A stretch of 7,960 bases of DNA from Candidatus Omnitrophota bacterium (GTDB taxonomy: Bacteria > Omnitrophota > Gorgyraeia > Aquiviventales > Aquiviventaceae). Shown here one piece after another: positions 1 to 7,960 of the stretch. The stretch's first letter is position 1. Each line of letters begins with the position of its first letter. The notes below the pieces were generated by a model. The model did no database searches. It was given only the letters and a program-made list of their open reading frames with translations, and was not told the origin of the DNA. The translations under genes and the position numbers were made by a program. The stretch spans positions 1 to 7,960 of the forward strand of contig JACQRE010000064.1 of NCBI GenBank assembly GCA_016206585.1, in the 5' to 3' direction.

Positions 1-1
1 G

Positions 2-82
2 TTCAGCGGGCAGGACGTCGTGCGCCACGAGCTCGTCCAGGCGATCATCCAGGCGTATGAGCAGAACGGCAAACCATCCTGA
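2..82 (+). CDS. phoH: PhoH-family ATPase, C-terminal end only (5' truncated)
   Basis: Only the last 26 codons are in the window, read in the frame beginning at base 2 and ending at TGA 80-82. The peptide contains DVVRHELVQAIIQAYE. This matches the conserved C-terminal signature of PhoH/YbeZ-type P-loop ATPases (DVVRHPLVQ.II.AYE in the family); the usual Pro after the His is Glu here. The nucleotide-binding part lies outside the window. PhoH/YbeZ genes typically sit immediately upstream of ybeY, as here, and YbeZ is implicated with YbeY in RNA and ribosome metabolism. That genomic context supports the call. The TGA overlaps the first base pairs of the hairpin that follows. The identification rests on a short tail plus synteny, so it is likely but not certain. 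Confidence 0.7.
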   Translation, partial: FSGQDVVRHELVQAIIQAYEQNGKPS

Positions 83-152
83 ATGCGGAGTTCGGAGTGC
101 GGAATGCGGAGTAAGAACCTACTCCGAACTCCGAATTCCACACTCCGCACTC
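81..152 (+). repeat. Intercistronic hairpin 1 (heptad inverted repeat, phoH/ybeY gap)
   Basis: Inverted repeat with a left arm at 81-112, an 8-nt loop at 113-120 and a right arm at 121-152. By hand alignment 25 of 32 positions pair, plus one possible G-U. The left arm holds four tandem 7-nt units (85-91, 92-98, 99-105, 106-112) of the form KCGGART (GCGGAGT, TCGGAGT, GCGGAAT). The right arm holds the same kind of unit inverted, including ACTCCGA twice. It fills the whole gap: it starts inside the phoH stop codon and ends 2 nt before the ybeY ATG. There is no U-tract after it, so it is not a standard intrinsic terminator. It has no sequence match to the other three hairpins, only shared architecture. 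Confidence 0.85.
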
Positions 153-154
153 TG

Positions 155-595
155 ATGCGGCTTGTCGTAGTCAATGCGCAGAAGGAAGCTCCCGTCGACC
201 TGCCGCGCATGCAACGGCTAGCACGGCGCGCCGTGCGCCGGCTGCGGATCCGGACGCGCGGCACGCTGGCGATCGCGTTCATCGACTCGCGGCGGATGCG
301 CACGCTGAACAAGCGGTTCCTGCGCCACGACCGGGCCACCGACGTGCTGAGCTTCCGGTATGACCACCACGGGGCAGGGGGCGGGGGGTGGGGGACGATT
401 GGAACGCCGATCGTGGGAGAACTCCTGATCGCGCCGCTCGAAGCGCGGCGCTATGCGGCGGCGCATGGCCTCGCCTACACGGAGGAGCTCTCGCGCTACG
501 TCATGCACGGCCTGCTGCACTGGCTGGGACACGAGGACCGGACGAAGGCGCAGCAGCAGCGGATGCGCAGGATGGAAGACCGGCTGCTCGCGTGA
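155..595 (+). CDS. ybeY: YbeY, 16S rRNA maturation endoribonuclease
   Basis: A 146-residue protein of the UPF0054/YbeY metal-dependent endoribonuclease family, which acts in 16S rRNA 3'-end maturation and ribosome quality control in the cytoplasm. The length is normal for the family. Visible motifs are LNKRFLRHDRATDVLSF (about residues 51-67) and the metal site HGLLHWLGHED (residues 118-128), with His118 and His122 as the first two ligands. The usual GYDH ending of this motif reads GHED, so the residue at the third canonical ligand position is Asp128, with an extra His126 nearby. A Gly-rich linker (about residues 73-79) is encoded by a G-run. I chose ATG 155 because MRLVVVN resembles the usual start of the first beta strand. 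An in-frame ATG at 83, right after the phoH stop, would add 24 residues encoded by the hairpin. No Shine-Dalgarno is seen before 155. The TGA overlaps the recO ATG by one base (TGATG), implying coupling. Confidence 0.93.
   Translation: MRLVVVNAQKEAPVDLPRMQRLARRAVRRLRIRTRGTLAIAFIDSRRMRTLNKRFLRHDRATDVLSFRYDHHGAGGGGWGTIGTPIVGELLIAPLEARRYAAAHGLAYTEELSRYVMHGLLHWLGHEDRTKAQQQRMRRMEDRLLA
371..394 (+). other. Putative G-quadruplex motif inside ybeY
   Basis: Four consecutive G-runs of 4, 5, 6 and 5 bases are separated by loops CA, C and T, all on the coding strand. This fits the general G-quadruplex rule (four runs of at least 3 G with short loops) with runs much longer than needed, so both the nontemplate DNA and the mRNA could fold. 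It encodes the variable Gly-rich linker just after the TDVLSF segment and before GELLIAP, a part of YbeY with little sequence constraint. Formation in the cell cannot be shown from sequence. Confidence 0.6.
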
Positions 596-1317
596 TGGGC
601 ATCCATACGGCGGAAGCGATTGTCTTGCGGCGCTACCCCTTCCGGGAAACGAGCGTCACACTCACGTGCCTGACCGACCAGTTCGGCAAGCTCAAGGGGC
701 TGGTGAAGGGGCTGCGGACGCAGCCGAACAGGTACCGCAGCGCCATGGAGCCGTTGACGGTCAACCGGATCGTGTTCTACGACACGCGCACCAGCCAGCT
801 CCATCTGATCAGCCAGTGCGACCTCGTCGATCCCCTGGAGGCGATCCAGCGCGACCTCGACGTCGCGCGGCTGGCCGCACTGTGCGTGGAGGTCGTCGAC
901 GCGGTCGTGCCCCTGGATGAGCCGCAGCCGCAGATCTACCAGCTGCTGAAGCACACGCTGGAGCGGTTGGCGGTCGGGGCGGGTCCGCTCGACACCGTGC
1001 GGATCCATTTCGTCATGCGGCTCCTGAAGCTGGCCGGCTTCCACCCCCAGCTGAATGAGTGCGCCATCTGCAGCACGCACGTGCACGCGGCCGGCTATTG
1101 GAGCGCGCGCGAGGGCGGATTGCTCTGTCCGAATTGCCTGCACCAGGATCCGCGGGCTGAAGCGGCCAGCTCGTCGACGCTGGAGACGCTGGCCGCGCTC
1201 TCGGACTCGGCCCAGCCCTTGGATCTCGATCCATCCGCGCTGACGGTCCTGCGTCAGCGGCTGGATGAGTTTTTGCGTTGGCGATTGGACAAACCCTTGA
1301 AAACATTAACCACATGA
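595..1317 (+). CDS. recO: RecO, DNA repair/recombination mediator
   Basis: A 240-residue RecO, of typical length. RecO binds ssDNA and SSB, anneals strands and, with RecR, loads RecA in the RecF-pathway of gap repair. The N-terminal OB-fold is recognisable from TAEAIVLRRYPFRETS (about residues 5-20), followed by the lines on FGKLKGLVKGLR (30-41) and MEPLTVNRIVFYD. The C-terminal helical domain carries a four-cysteine zinc finger: Cys156-x2-Cys159 (CAIC) and Cys178-x2-Cys181 (CPNC), as in many RecO proteins though not in E. coli's. The start is ATG 595, which overlaps the ybeY TGA. No Shine-Dalgarno lies within the usual distance, so it probably depends on ybeY translation. The longer open frame upstream (from 388) lies within ybeY and is not RecO-like. 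The stop at 1315-1317 is immediately followed by hairpin 2. Confidence 0.93.
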   Translation: MGIHTAEAIVLRRYPFRETSVTLTCLTDQFGKLKGLVKGLRTQPNRYRSAMEPLTVNRIVFYDTRTSQLHLISQCDLVDPLEAIQRDLDVARLAALCVEVVDAVVPLDEPQPQIYQLLKHTLERLAVGAGPLDTVRIHFVMRLLKLAGFHPQLNECAICSTHVHAAGYWSAREGGLLCPNCLHQDPRAEAASSSTLETLAALSDSAQPLDLDPSALTVLRQRLDEFLRWRLDKPLKTLTT

Positions 1318-1400
1318 CTCAGCGACAAGCGACAAGCGACAAGCAACACGGCAAGAATATTCTCCAACGTGCTGCATGTCGCATGTCGCATGTCGCTGAG
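1318..1400 (+). repeat. Intercistronic hairpin 2 (heptad inverted repeat, recO/glyQ gap)
   Basis: The cleanest of the four elements. The left arm is 1318-1350, the loop 1351-1367 and the right arm 1368-1400; 29 of 33 positions pair by hand alignment. The left arm repeats GCGACAA three times. The right arm repeats ATGTCGC three times, which inverted is GCGACAT. Three of the four mismatches are therefore the same A-versus-T difference recurring every 7 nt. The loop contains the 10-bp palindrome AGAATATTCT (1354-1363). The left arm begins at the base after the recO stop, and the right arm ends 11 nt before the glyQ ATG. The three right-arm units place ATG triplets in all three frames (1376, 1383, 1390). 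No U-tract follows. Confidence 0.9.
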
Positions 1401-1411
1401 GATGACGCAGG
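1398..1411 (+). promoter_or_regulatory. Probable glyQ ribosome-binding region
   Basis: GAGG at 1398-1401 lies 10 nt before ATG 1412, and CAGG at 1408-1411 lies 9 nt before the second in-frame ATG at 1421. Either could serve as a weak Shine-Dalgarno. The first straddles the 3' foot of hairpin 2 (the arm ends at 1400), so folding could hide part of it. No T-box or glycine riboswitch features are seen in the gap. Confidence 0.45.
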
Positions 1412-2305
1412 ATGCCCATCATGCAACTCCAACAGCTCATTCGTACCTTAGACACGTTCTGGGAACACCGCGGGTGCATCATCGTGCAGCCCTACGACAT
1501 GGAGATGGGGGCCGGCACGTTCCATCCGGCCACCTTCTTCGGCGCGCTGGGGCCGGCGCACAGCCGCGCGGCCTATGTGCAGCCCTCGCGCCGTCCCACC
1601 GATGGCCGGTACGGCGACAACCCGCTGCGCATGCAGCGCTACTACCAGTATCAGGTCCTGCTGAAGCCCACCCCCGATGACGTCCAACAGTTGTATCTCG
1701 ACAGCCTCCGCGCCTGCGGCCTGAAACTGGAAGACCACGACCTGCGCTTCGTGCAGGATGACTGGGAGTCGCCGACCCTCGGCGCCTGGGGGCTCGGCTG
1801 GGAAGTCTGGCTGGACAGCCTCGAGGTGACGCAGTTCACCTATTTCCAACAGGTGGGTGGGCTCGATCTCGAGCACATCTCCTGCGAGATCACCTACGGC
1901 CTCGAGCGCATCGCGACGTACGTGCAGGGCACGTCGGACGTCTACCAGCTCGCCTACGGCCCGAAGACCTCCTATGGCGATCTGCACCTCGCGAATGAGC
2001 GGGAGGGGTCGGACTACAACTTCAACCACGCCGACGTCGCACTGCACCAGCAGCTCTTCGCCAGCTACGAGCAGGACGCGAAACGGCTGCTGGAGGCCAA
2101 GCTCCTGATGCCAGCGTACGAGCAGCTGCTGCGCTGCAGCCACACCTTCAACCTCCTCGATGCGCGCGGGGCGATCAGCCAGTCGGACCGGCCGCGGTTT
2201 GTCCTGCGCATCCGGGGCCTGGCCAAGCGCTGCGCGGAACTGTACCTGGAACGAACGACGCAGACCAGAGACATGAGACCAGAGACCAGAGACCAAAGCA
2301 CATGA
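1412..2305 (+). CDS. glyQ: Glycyl-tRNA synthetase alpha subunit GlyQ
   Basis: Catalytic subunit of the bacterial alpha2beta2 glycyl-tRNA synthetase, a class II enzyme that forms glycyl-adenylate and charges tRNA-Gly. At 297 residues it has the family length. Diagnostic stretches are VQPYDMEMGAGTFHPATFF (25-43), YVQPSRRPTDGRYGDNP (55-71), motif 2 region RYYQYQVLLKP (76-86), DDWESPTLGAWGLGWEVW (116-133) and motif 3 region EITYGLERIA (159-168). The start is ATG 1412; ATG 1421 (giving MQLQQLI) is equally plausible and closer to the usual N-terminus. The C-terminus is odd. After LRIRGLAKRCAELYLER, family members normally end in a short SREALGFPL-like tail. Here residues from about 286 on are encoded by the GAGACCA heptads of hairpin 3, so the native tail appears to have been replaced. 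The last four bases overlap a possible glyS start (ATGA). Confidence 0.96.
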   Translation: MPIMQLQQLIRTLDTFWEHRGCIIVQPYDMEMGAGTFHPATFFGALGPAHSRAAYVQPSRRPTDGRYGDNPLRMQRYYQYQVLLKPTPDDVQQLYLDSLRACGLKLEDHDLRFVQDDWESPTLGAWGLGWEVWLDSLEVTQFTYFQQVGGLDLEHISCEITYGLERIATYVQGTSDVYQLAYGPKTSYGDLHLANEREGSDYNFNHADVALHQQLFASYEQDAKRLLEAKLLMPAYEQLLRCSHTFNLLDARGAISQSDRPRFVLRIRGLAKRCAELYLERTTQTRDMRPETRDQST

Positions 2306-2372
2306 AACGAACGTCTGCAAGAAGGTCTCGTCGAAGCCAGTCTCCTGTCTCCGGTCTCATGTCTCATGTCTC
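2268..2372 (+). repeat. Intercistronic hairpin 3 (heptad inverted repeat across glyQ end and glyS start)
   Basis: The left arm lies at 2268-2298 with four tandem units (GAGACAT once, GAGACCA three times), preceded by a partial unit. The right arm lies at 2341-2372 with units CTGTCTC, CGGTCTC and ATGTCTC twice. By hand alignment the outer 12 positions pair perfectly, and about 25-26 of 31 pair overall. The spacer of about 42 nt contains AAGAAGG (2319-2325), the only Shine-Dalgarno-like purine run here, and a stray GGTCTC. The left arm encodes the last dozen residues of GlyQ. The right arm contains one of the candidate glyS ATGs (2359) within its ATGTCTC units. It is unlike the other hairpins in sequence but built the same way. 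Confidence 0.85.
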
Positions 2373-4496
2373 CACGACAGCTGACTTATTGTTCGAAATC
2401 GGCACCGAAGAGCTGCCGGCCGCCTACCTCCCAAGCCTCATCGACCAGCTCGGGCGGGAGGCGGCCGCCCTCCTCCAGGCGAACCACCTGCCGTCCCGCC
2501 GGATTCAAGCCTTCGGGACCCCGCGGCGGCTCGTCCTGCTCGTCCAGGGGCTGGCCGACACCCAGCGCAAGCCGGCGGAAGAGGTCCGCGGCCCCTCGAA
2601 ACAGGCCGCGTATGGCGGCGACGGCAAACCCACGCAAGCGCTCCTGGGCTTTTTGAAATCTCAGGGCGGCTCGTTCCACCAGACCAAGATCGTCGCGTCC
2701 GACAGGGGCGAGTACGTGTTCCTGGTGAAGCCGCCGGTGGCGACGCCGACCGTCAGGGTCCTGCCCACCCTACTGCCGCAGCTCATCGGCAGGCTGCGCG
2801 CGCCGAAGACGATGCGCTGGGATGGAACCGGCCTGCGGTTTGCGCGGCCGATCCGGTGGCTGCTGGCACTGTACGGCGCCGCACCGATCCGCTGCACGAT
2901 CGGCCGGCTGACCAGCGCGCCGGCGACGCGGATTGGCGGCCCGCTGCGGCCCAAGACGGTTGCCGCGCCATCGATCGACGCGTACCACTCGGCACTCACA
3001 CGCGCCGGCGTCATCCTCGATCACCAGGCGCGCCGGGCGGCGATCCAGGAGATGGTGAACCGTACCGCCACGTCGTTGGGCGGACGGCCCGCTCCTGAAA
3101 TGCTCAGCTACGGCCTGCTCGATGAGGTGACGTCTCTGGTAGAGCAGCCGGTCGAGCTGGTCGGCTCCTTCGATCCCGCGTACCTGAGCCTGCCGCGGGA
3201 AGTGCTGCTGGCCAGCATGGCGAAGCACCAGCGGGTCTTTGCCATCGAATCATCAGGCCGGCTCCTGCCGAAGTGCCTCGCGATCCTGGACGGGAAGCCC
3301 GGCAAGCCCGGCGAGGTCCGCAAGATCGTTGAGCGGATCCTCAACGCCCGGCTCGCCGACAGCCTGCTCTTCGGGAAGGAAGACCACGCGCGGCTGCCGC
3401 TCGAGCGGATGGCGGCGGGCCTCTCCGGCATCACCTTCCACGAGCGGCTCGGCTCGATGGCGGAGAAAACGCTGCGGATGCGCGCGGTCGCCGAGCCGCT
3501 GGCCGAGGCCTGGAACCTTGCCGAGGATGAGCGCCAGGCGCTGCGCCGCGCCTGCCAGCTCGCCAAAGCGGACCTCGTCAGCACGATGGTGAAGGAGTTC
3601 CCGACGCTCCAGGGCGTGGTGGGGAAGTACTATGCGCTCGACTCCGGGGAATCCCAGGCGGTCGCGCTGGCGATCGAGGAGCACTACCTGCCGGCGGGCG
3701 ACCGGCTGCCGGCCACACGGCTCGGCAGCGCCCTGGCGATCCTGGACAAGTACGAGACGCTCACCAGCTACTTCGGCCTTGGCATTATGCCCACCGGCGA
3801 CCAGGACCCCTTCGGCCTGCGGCGCGCCGCGCAGGGCATCGTGGAGATCGCCTGGGCGGTCCATCGTCCCGTGCCGTTCGATCTGCTGTTCCGCGCCCGC
3901 TCGGGCCTTGAGCCGTTCCGCACCGCACCGCCCAAGGACGTCGCGGGTGCGGCGCAGCGGGTCAAGCAATACCTCCTCGAGCGACTCGACACCTTCGCCT
4001 GGCCGAACCCGGTGCCCACGCAGGATTGCATCGAGGCGGTGCTGGCCAGCCCGTGCCATGACCTGATCGATGTCATGGACCGGATCCAGAGCCTCCAGCG
4101 GCTGACGGGAAATCCCCGCCTGCTCCAGGCGGCCAAAGTCATCGAACGCACCAGGAACATCCTCAAGGGTGCGCCGCTGCGCCAACAGGAAGTCGATCCG
4201 GCCCGGCTCCGGGAGCCGCTGGAACAGCAGCTGTGGGACCGCTACTGCCAGAGCCATGAACAGGTGGCACAGCTGGCCGGGCAGAAATCGTACGAAGAGG
4301 CCACGGCGCTCTTCGGGGAGCGGTTCTTCGAGCCGCTGCACGCCTTCTTCGACAAGGTGCTGGTCAACGTCCCCGATGAATCGCTCCAGCAGAACCGGCT
4401 CGCCTTGATGCGGATGATTCACGCGTTGTATACTGATCGCATTGCCGACCTCTCGAAGCTCACCATCCTTCAACAACCACACGAGGAGCCATCACG

Positions 4497-4500
<4 letters not shown>
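2302..4500 (+). CDS. glyS: Glycyl-tRNA synthetase beta subunit GlyS
   Basis: Beta subunit of the two-subunit glycyl-tRNA synthetase; it recognises tRNA-Gly and completes the alpha2beta2 enzyme with GlyQ. The ORF has 732 residues, within the family range of roughly 680-730 plus an N-terminal extra. The family N-terminus TADLLFEIGTEELPA starts at about residue 26. Further landmarks are FGTPRRLVLL, KTMRWDG (169-175), FARPIRW (180-186), MAKHQRVF (306-313), LADSLLFGKED, PTGDQDPFGLRRAAQGI (497-513), and the C-terminal anticodon-binding region ending VNVPDESLQQNRLALM and IADLSKL. The start is uncertain: ATG 2302 overlaps the glyQ stop (ATGA) and gives a repeat-encoded, Arg/Ser-rich leader, while ATG 2359 lies inside the hairpin's right arm, six codons before TADLLFE. 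Neither has a normally spaced Shine-Dalgarno. The TGA overlaps the ppdK ATG (ATGA). Confidence 0.96.
4483..4488 (+). promoter_or_regulatory. Shine-Dalgarno of ppdK
   Basis: GAGGAG lies 8 nt before ATG 4497, inside the last codons of glyS. It is the only strong, well-spaced Shine-Dalgarno in the window and fixes the ppdK start. It shows that this organism does use such sites, which makes their absence behind hairpins 1, 3 and 4 meaningful. Confidence 0.8.
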
Positions 4501-7199
<2,699 letters not shown>

Positions 7200-7202
7200 G
7201 GT

Positions 7203-7320
7203 GAGTGGCGAAGTGAAGCAAAGTGGCACAGTGAAAAACAGGTCGGAGATGCTGTCGCCGCTGCTCGGCCACCTCGCCACTTCATTTCACTTCACTTCAC
7301 TTTGGTTCACTTTGCCACTC
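7203..7320 (+). repeat. Intercistronic hairpin 4 (tandem-unit inverted repeat, ppdK/sigma gap)
   Basis: The left arm 7203-7225 pairs with 7298-7320 at 21 of 23 positions by hand alignment, one of the two exceptions being a possible G-U. Weaker pairing continues inward, for example GTGAAA 7231-7236 with TTTCAC 7285-7290. The units centre on AGTG. On the left they are spaced 8, 10 and 8 nt. The right arm read inverted has the same 8 and 10 spacing and then a run of 5-nt AGTGA units. A second, inner copy of the arm foot (CTCGCCACTTCA, 7274-7285) offers an alternative partner for the left arm. The intervening sequence of about 40 nt is GC-rich and shows no gene. The element begins 3 nt after the ppdK stop and ends 2 nt before the sigma-factor ATG. 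No U-tract follows. Confidence 0.83.
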
Positions 7321-7322
7321 GC

Positions 7323-7960
7323 ATGACGGACCCCATCCGGTCCTACCTCAAGGACATCAAGGAAATCCCCCTCCTCACCGCCAGGCAGGAGATCGAACTG
7401 GCGACCAAGATCCGCCGCGGCGACACCAAGGCGAGGCGCCAGATGACGCTCTCCAACCTGCGCCTCGTCATCAATATCGCCAAGCGGTACGCCCACCTCG
7501 GGGTCCCGCTCCTGGACCTCATCGAGGAAGGCAACCTCGGGCTGATGAAAGCGGTCATGAAGTACAATCCCCGGAAGGGCTTCCGCTTCTCCACGTACGG
7601 CGCCTGGTGGATCCGCCAGTACATCACCCGCGCCATCGCCAACCAGGGCAAGACGGTCCGCATCCCGGTCTACATGACGGAGCTGCTCTCCAAATTCAAA
7701 CGCGTCACCGAAGAGCTCTCGCAGAAGCTCGGGCGCAAGCCCTCCCCCAGGGACCTCGCCAAGCGGATGCGGCTGCCGGTGGAGCGGGTCGAGCGGCTCC
7801 AGGAGCTGGTGACCTCCTCCCAGACCACCTCGCTCGAGACGCCCGTGGGCGAGGAGGGGGAGACGGAGATGATAGACCTCCTCCAGGATGAGACGATGAC
7901 CTCTCAGCAGGAGGACATCACGCGCTTCCTGGAGCATGAGCGCATCGATAGCCTCCTAAA
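7323..7960 (+). CDS. RNA polymerase sigma-70 family factor (RpoD/SigA-like), 3' truncated
   Basis: The first 212 codons are in the window; the gene runs off the end. It is a primary-type sigma-70 that directs RNA polymerase to promoters. Region 1.2 begins at once (DPIRSYLKDI, residues 3-12). Region 2 follows: NLRLVINIAKRYAHLG (45-60), the core-binding segment DLIEEGNLGLM (65-75), and the melting and -10 recognition segment FSTYGAWWIRQYITRAI (89-105), keeping Gln99 and Thr102 at the positions that contact the -10 element in group 1 and 2 factors. Region 3 starts near residue 117; region 4 is beyond the window. There is no region 1.1, so it could be a group 2 factor or a short housekeeping factor. 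ATG 7323 follows the hairpin by 2 nt with no Shine-Dalgarno. An in-frame TTG at 7302 inside the arm is the only nearby alternative seen. Confidence 0.93.
   Translation, partial: MTDPIRSYLKDIKEIPLLTARQEIELATKIRRGDTKARRQMTLSNLRLVINIAKRYAHLGVPLLDLIEEGNLGLMKAVMKYNPRKGFRFSTYGAWWIRQYITRAIANQGKTVRIPVYMTELLSKFKRVTEELSQKLGRKPSPRDLAKRMRLPVERVERLQELVTSSQTTSLETPVGEEGETEMIDLLQDETMTSQQEDITRFLEHERIDSLL

Noticed and set aside
83..154. An N-terminal 24-residue extension of YbeY starting at ATG 83
   Set aside because: The extension is encoded entirely by the hairpin and has no counterpart in YbeY, whose conserved part starts at MRLVVVN. It cannot be fully excluded, because ATG 83 directly follows the phoH stop.
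1318..1400. A CRISPR array or satellite
   Set aside because: The units are 7 nt and directly adjacent with no spacers, and they form an inverted rather than a direct array.
1318..1411. A T-box leader or glycine riboswitch upstream of glyQ
   Set aside because: Glycyl-tRNA synthetase genes often have such leaders in Firmicutes, but this gap is wholly taken up by the heptad hairpin and shows no T-box consensus or glycine-aptamer-like sequence.
3286..3315. A small direct repeat in glyS coding for GKPGKPG
   Set aside because: It is a short in-frame duplication in a loop region of GlyS and shows no link to the intergenic elements.
3253..4482. A 409-codon - strand open frame opposite glyS, and similar ones opposite glyQ (1448-2320), recO (496-1143) and the sigma factor (7287-7937)
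   Set aside because: These have the same mirror-frame origin in a GC-rich coding region. The + strand genes have clear, full-length family matches and the antisense products have none.

Overview
The window is a GC-rich stretch of bacterial chromosome with seven genes, all on the + strand and tightly packed. In order they are: the last 26 codons of a PhoH-family ATPase; ybeY (16S rRNA maturation endonuclease); recO (recombination mediator); glyQ and glyS (alpha and beta subunits of the two-subunit glycyl-tRNA synthetase); ppdK (pyruvate, phosphate dikinase); and the 5' part of a sigma-70 family factor that runs off the end. There are no RNA genes, IS elements, CRISPR arrays or clear promoters. 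The split GlyRS, PPDK and order point to a bacterium outside the well-studied groups. An uncultivated lineage such as Omnitrophota, Nitrospirota or a deltaproteobacterial relative would fit, but the window alone cannot settle this.

The gene order is an old housekeeping neighbourhood. Bacillus-type genomes have phoH, ybeY, (era), recO, glyQ, glyS, a PPDK-regulator homologue, (dnaG), sigA. Here era and dnaG are missing, and ppdK itself sits where the PPDK-regulator homologue lies in Bacillus. Two junctions are direct overlaps: ybeY/recO (TGATG) and glyS/ppdK (ATGA). They imply one transcript and translational coupling. GlyRS releases AMP and PPi, the two substrates PPDK uses with PEP to remake ATP, so the coupled glyQ-glyS-ppdK block also makes chemical sense.

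The striking feature is what lies between the genes. All four gaps longer than a few bases (phoH/ybeY, recO/glyQ, glyQ/glyS, ppdK/sigma) are filled, almost exactly from stop codon to start codon, by an inverted repeat with arms of about 23-33 nt. Each arm is built from short degenerate tandem units (7 nt in three cases, mixed 5/8/10 nt in the fourth), and the other arm carries the same units inverted. The unit sequence differs at every site, yet the architecture and polarity (purine-rich arm first, pyrimidine-rich arm second) are the same. In two cases the second arm ends exactly 2 nt before the start codon, and three of the four downstream genes lack a visible Shine-Dalgarno sequence. At glyQ/glyS the element has replaced the expected GlyQ C-terminus and supplies the GlyS start region. 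I consider this set of same-architecture, different-sequence intercistronic hairpins the main discovery candidate. A G-quadruplex-like run inside ybeY is a second oddity.
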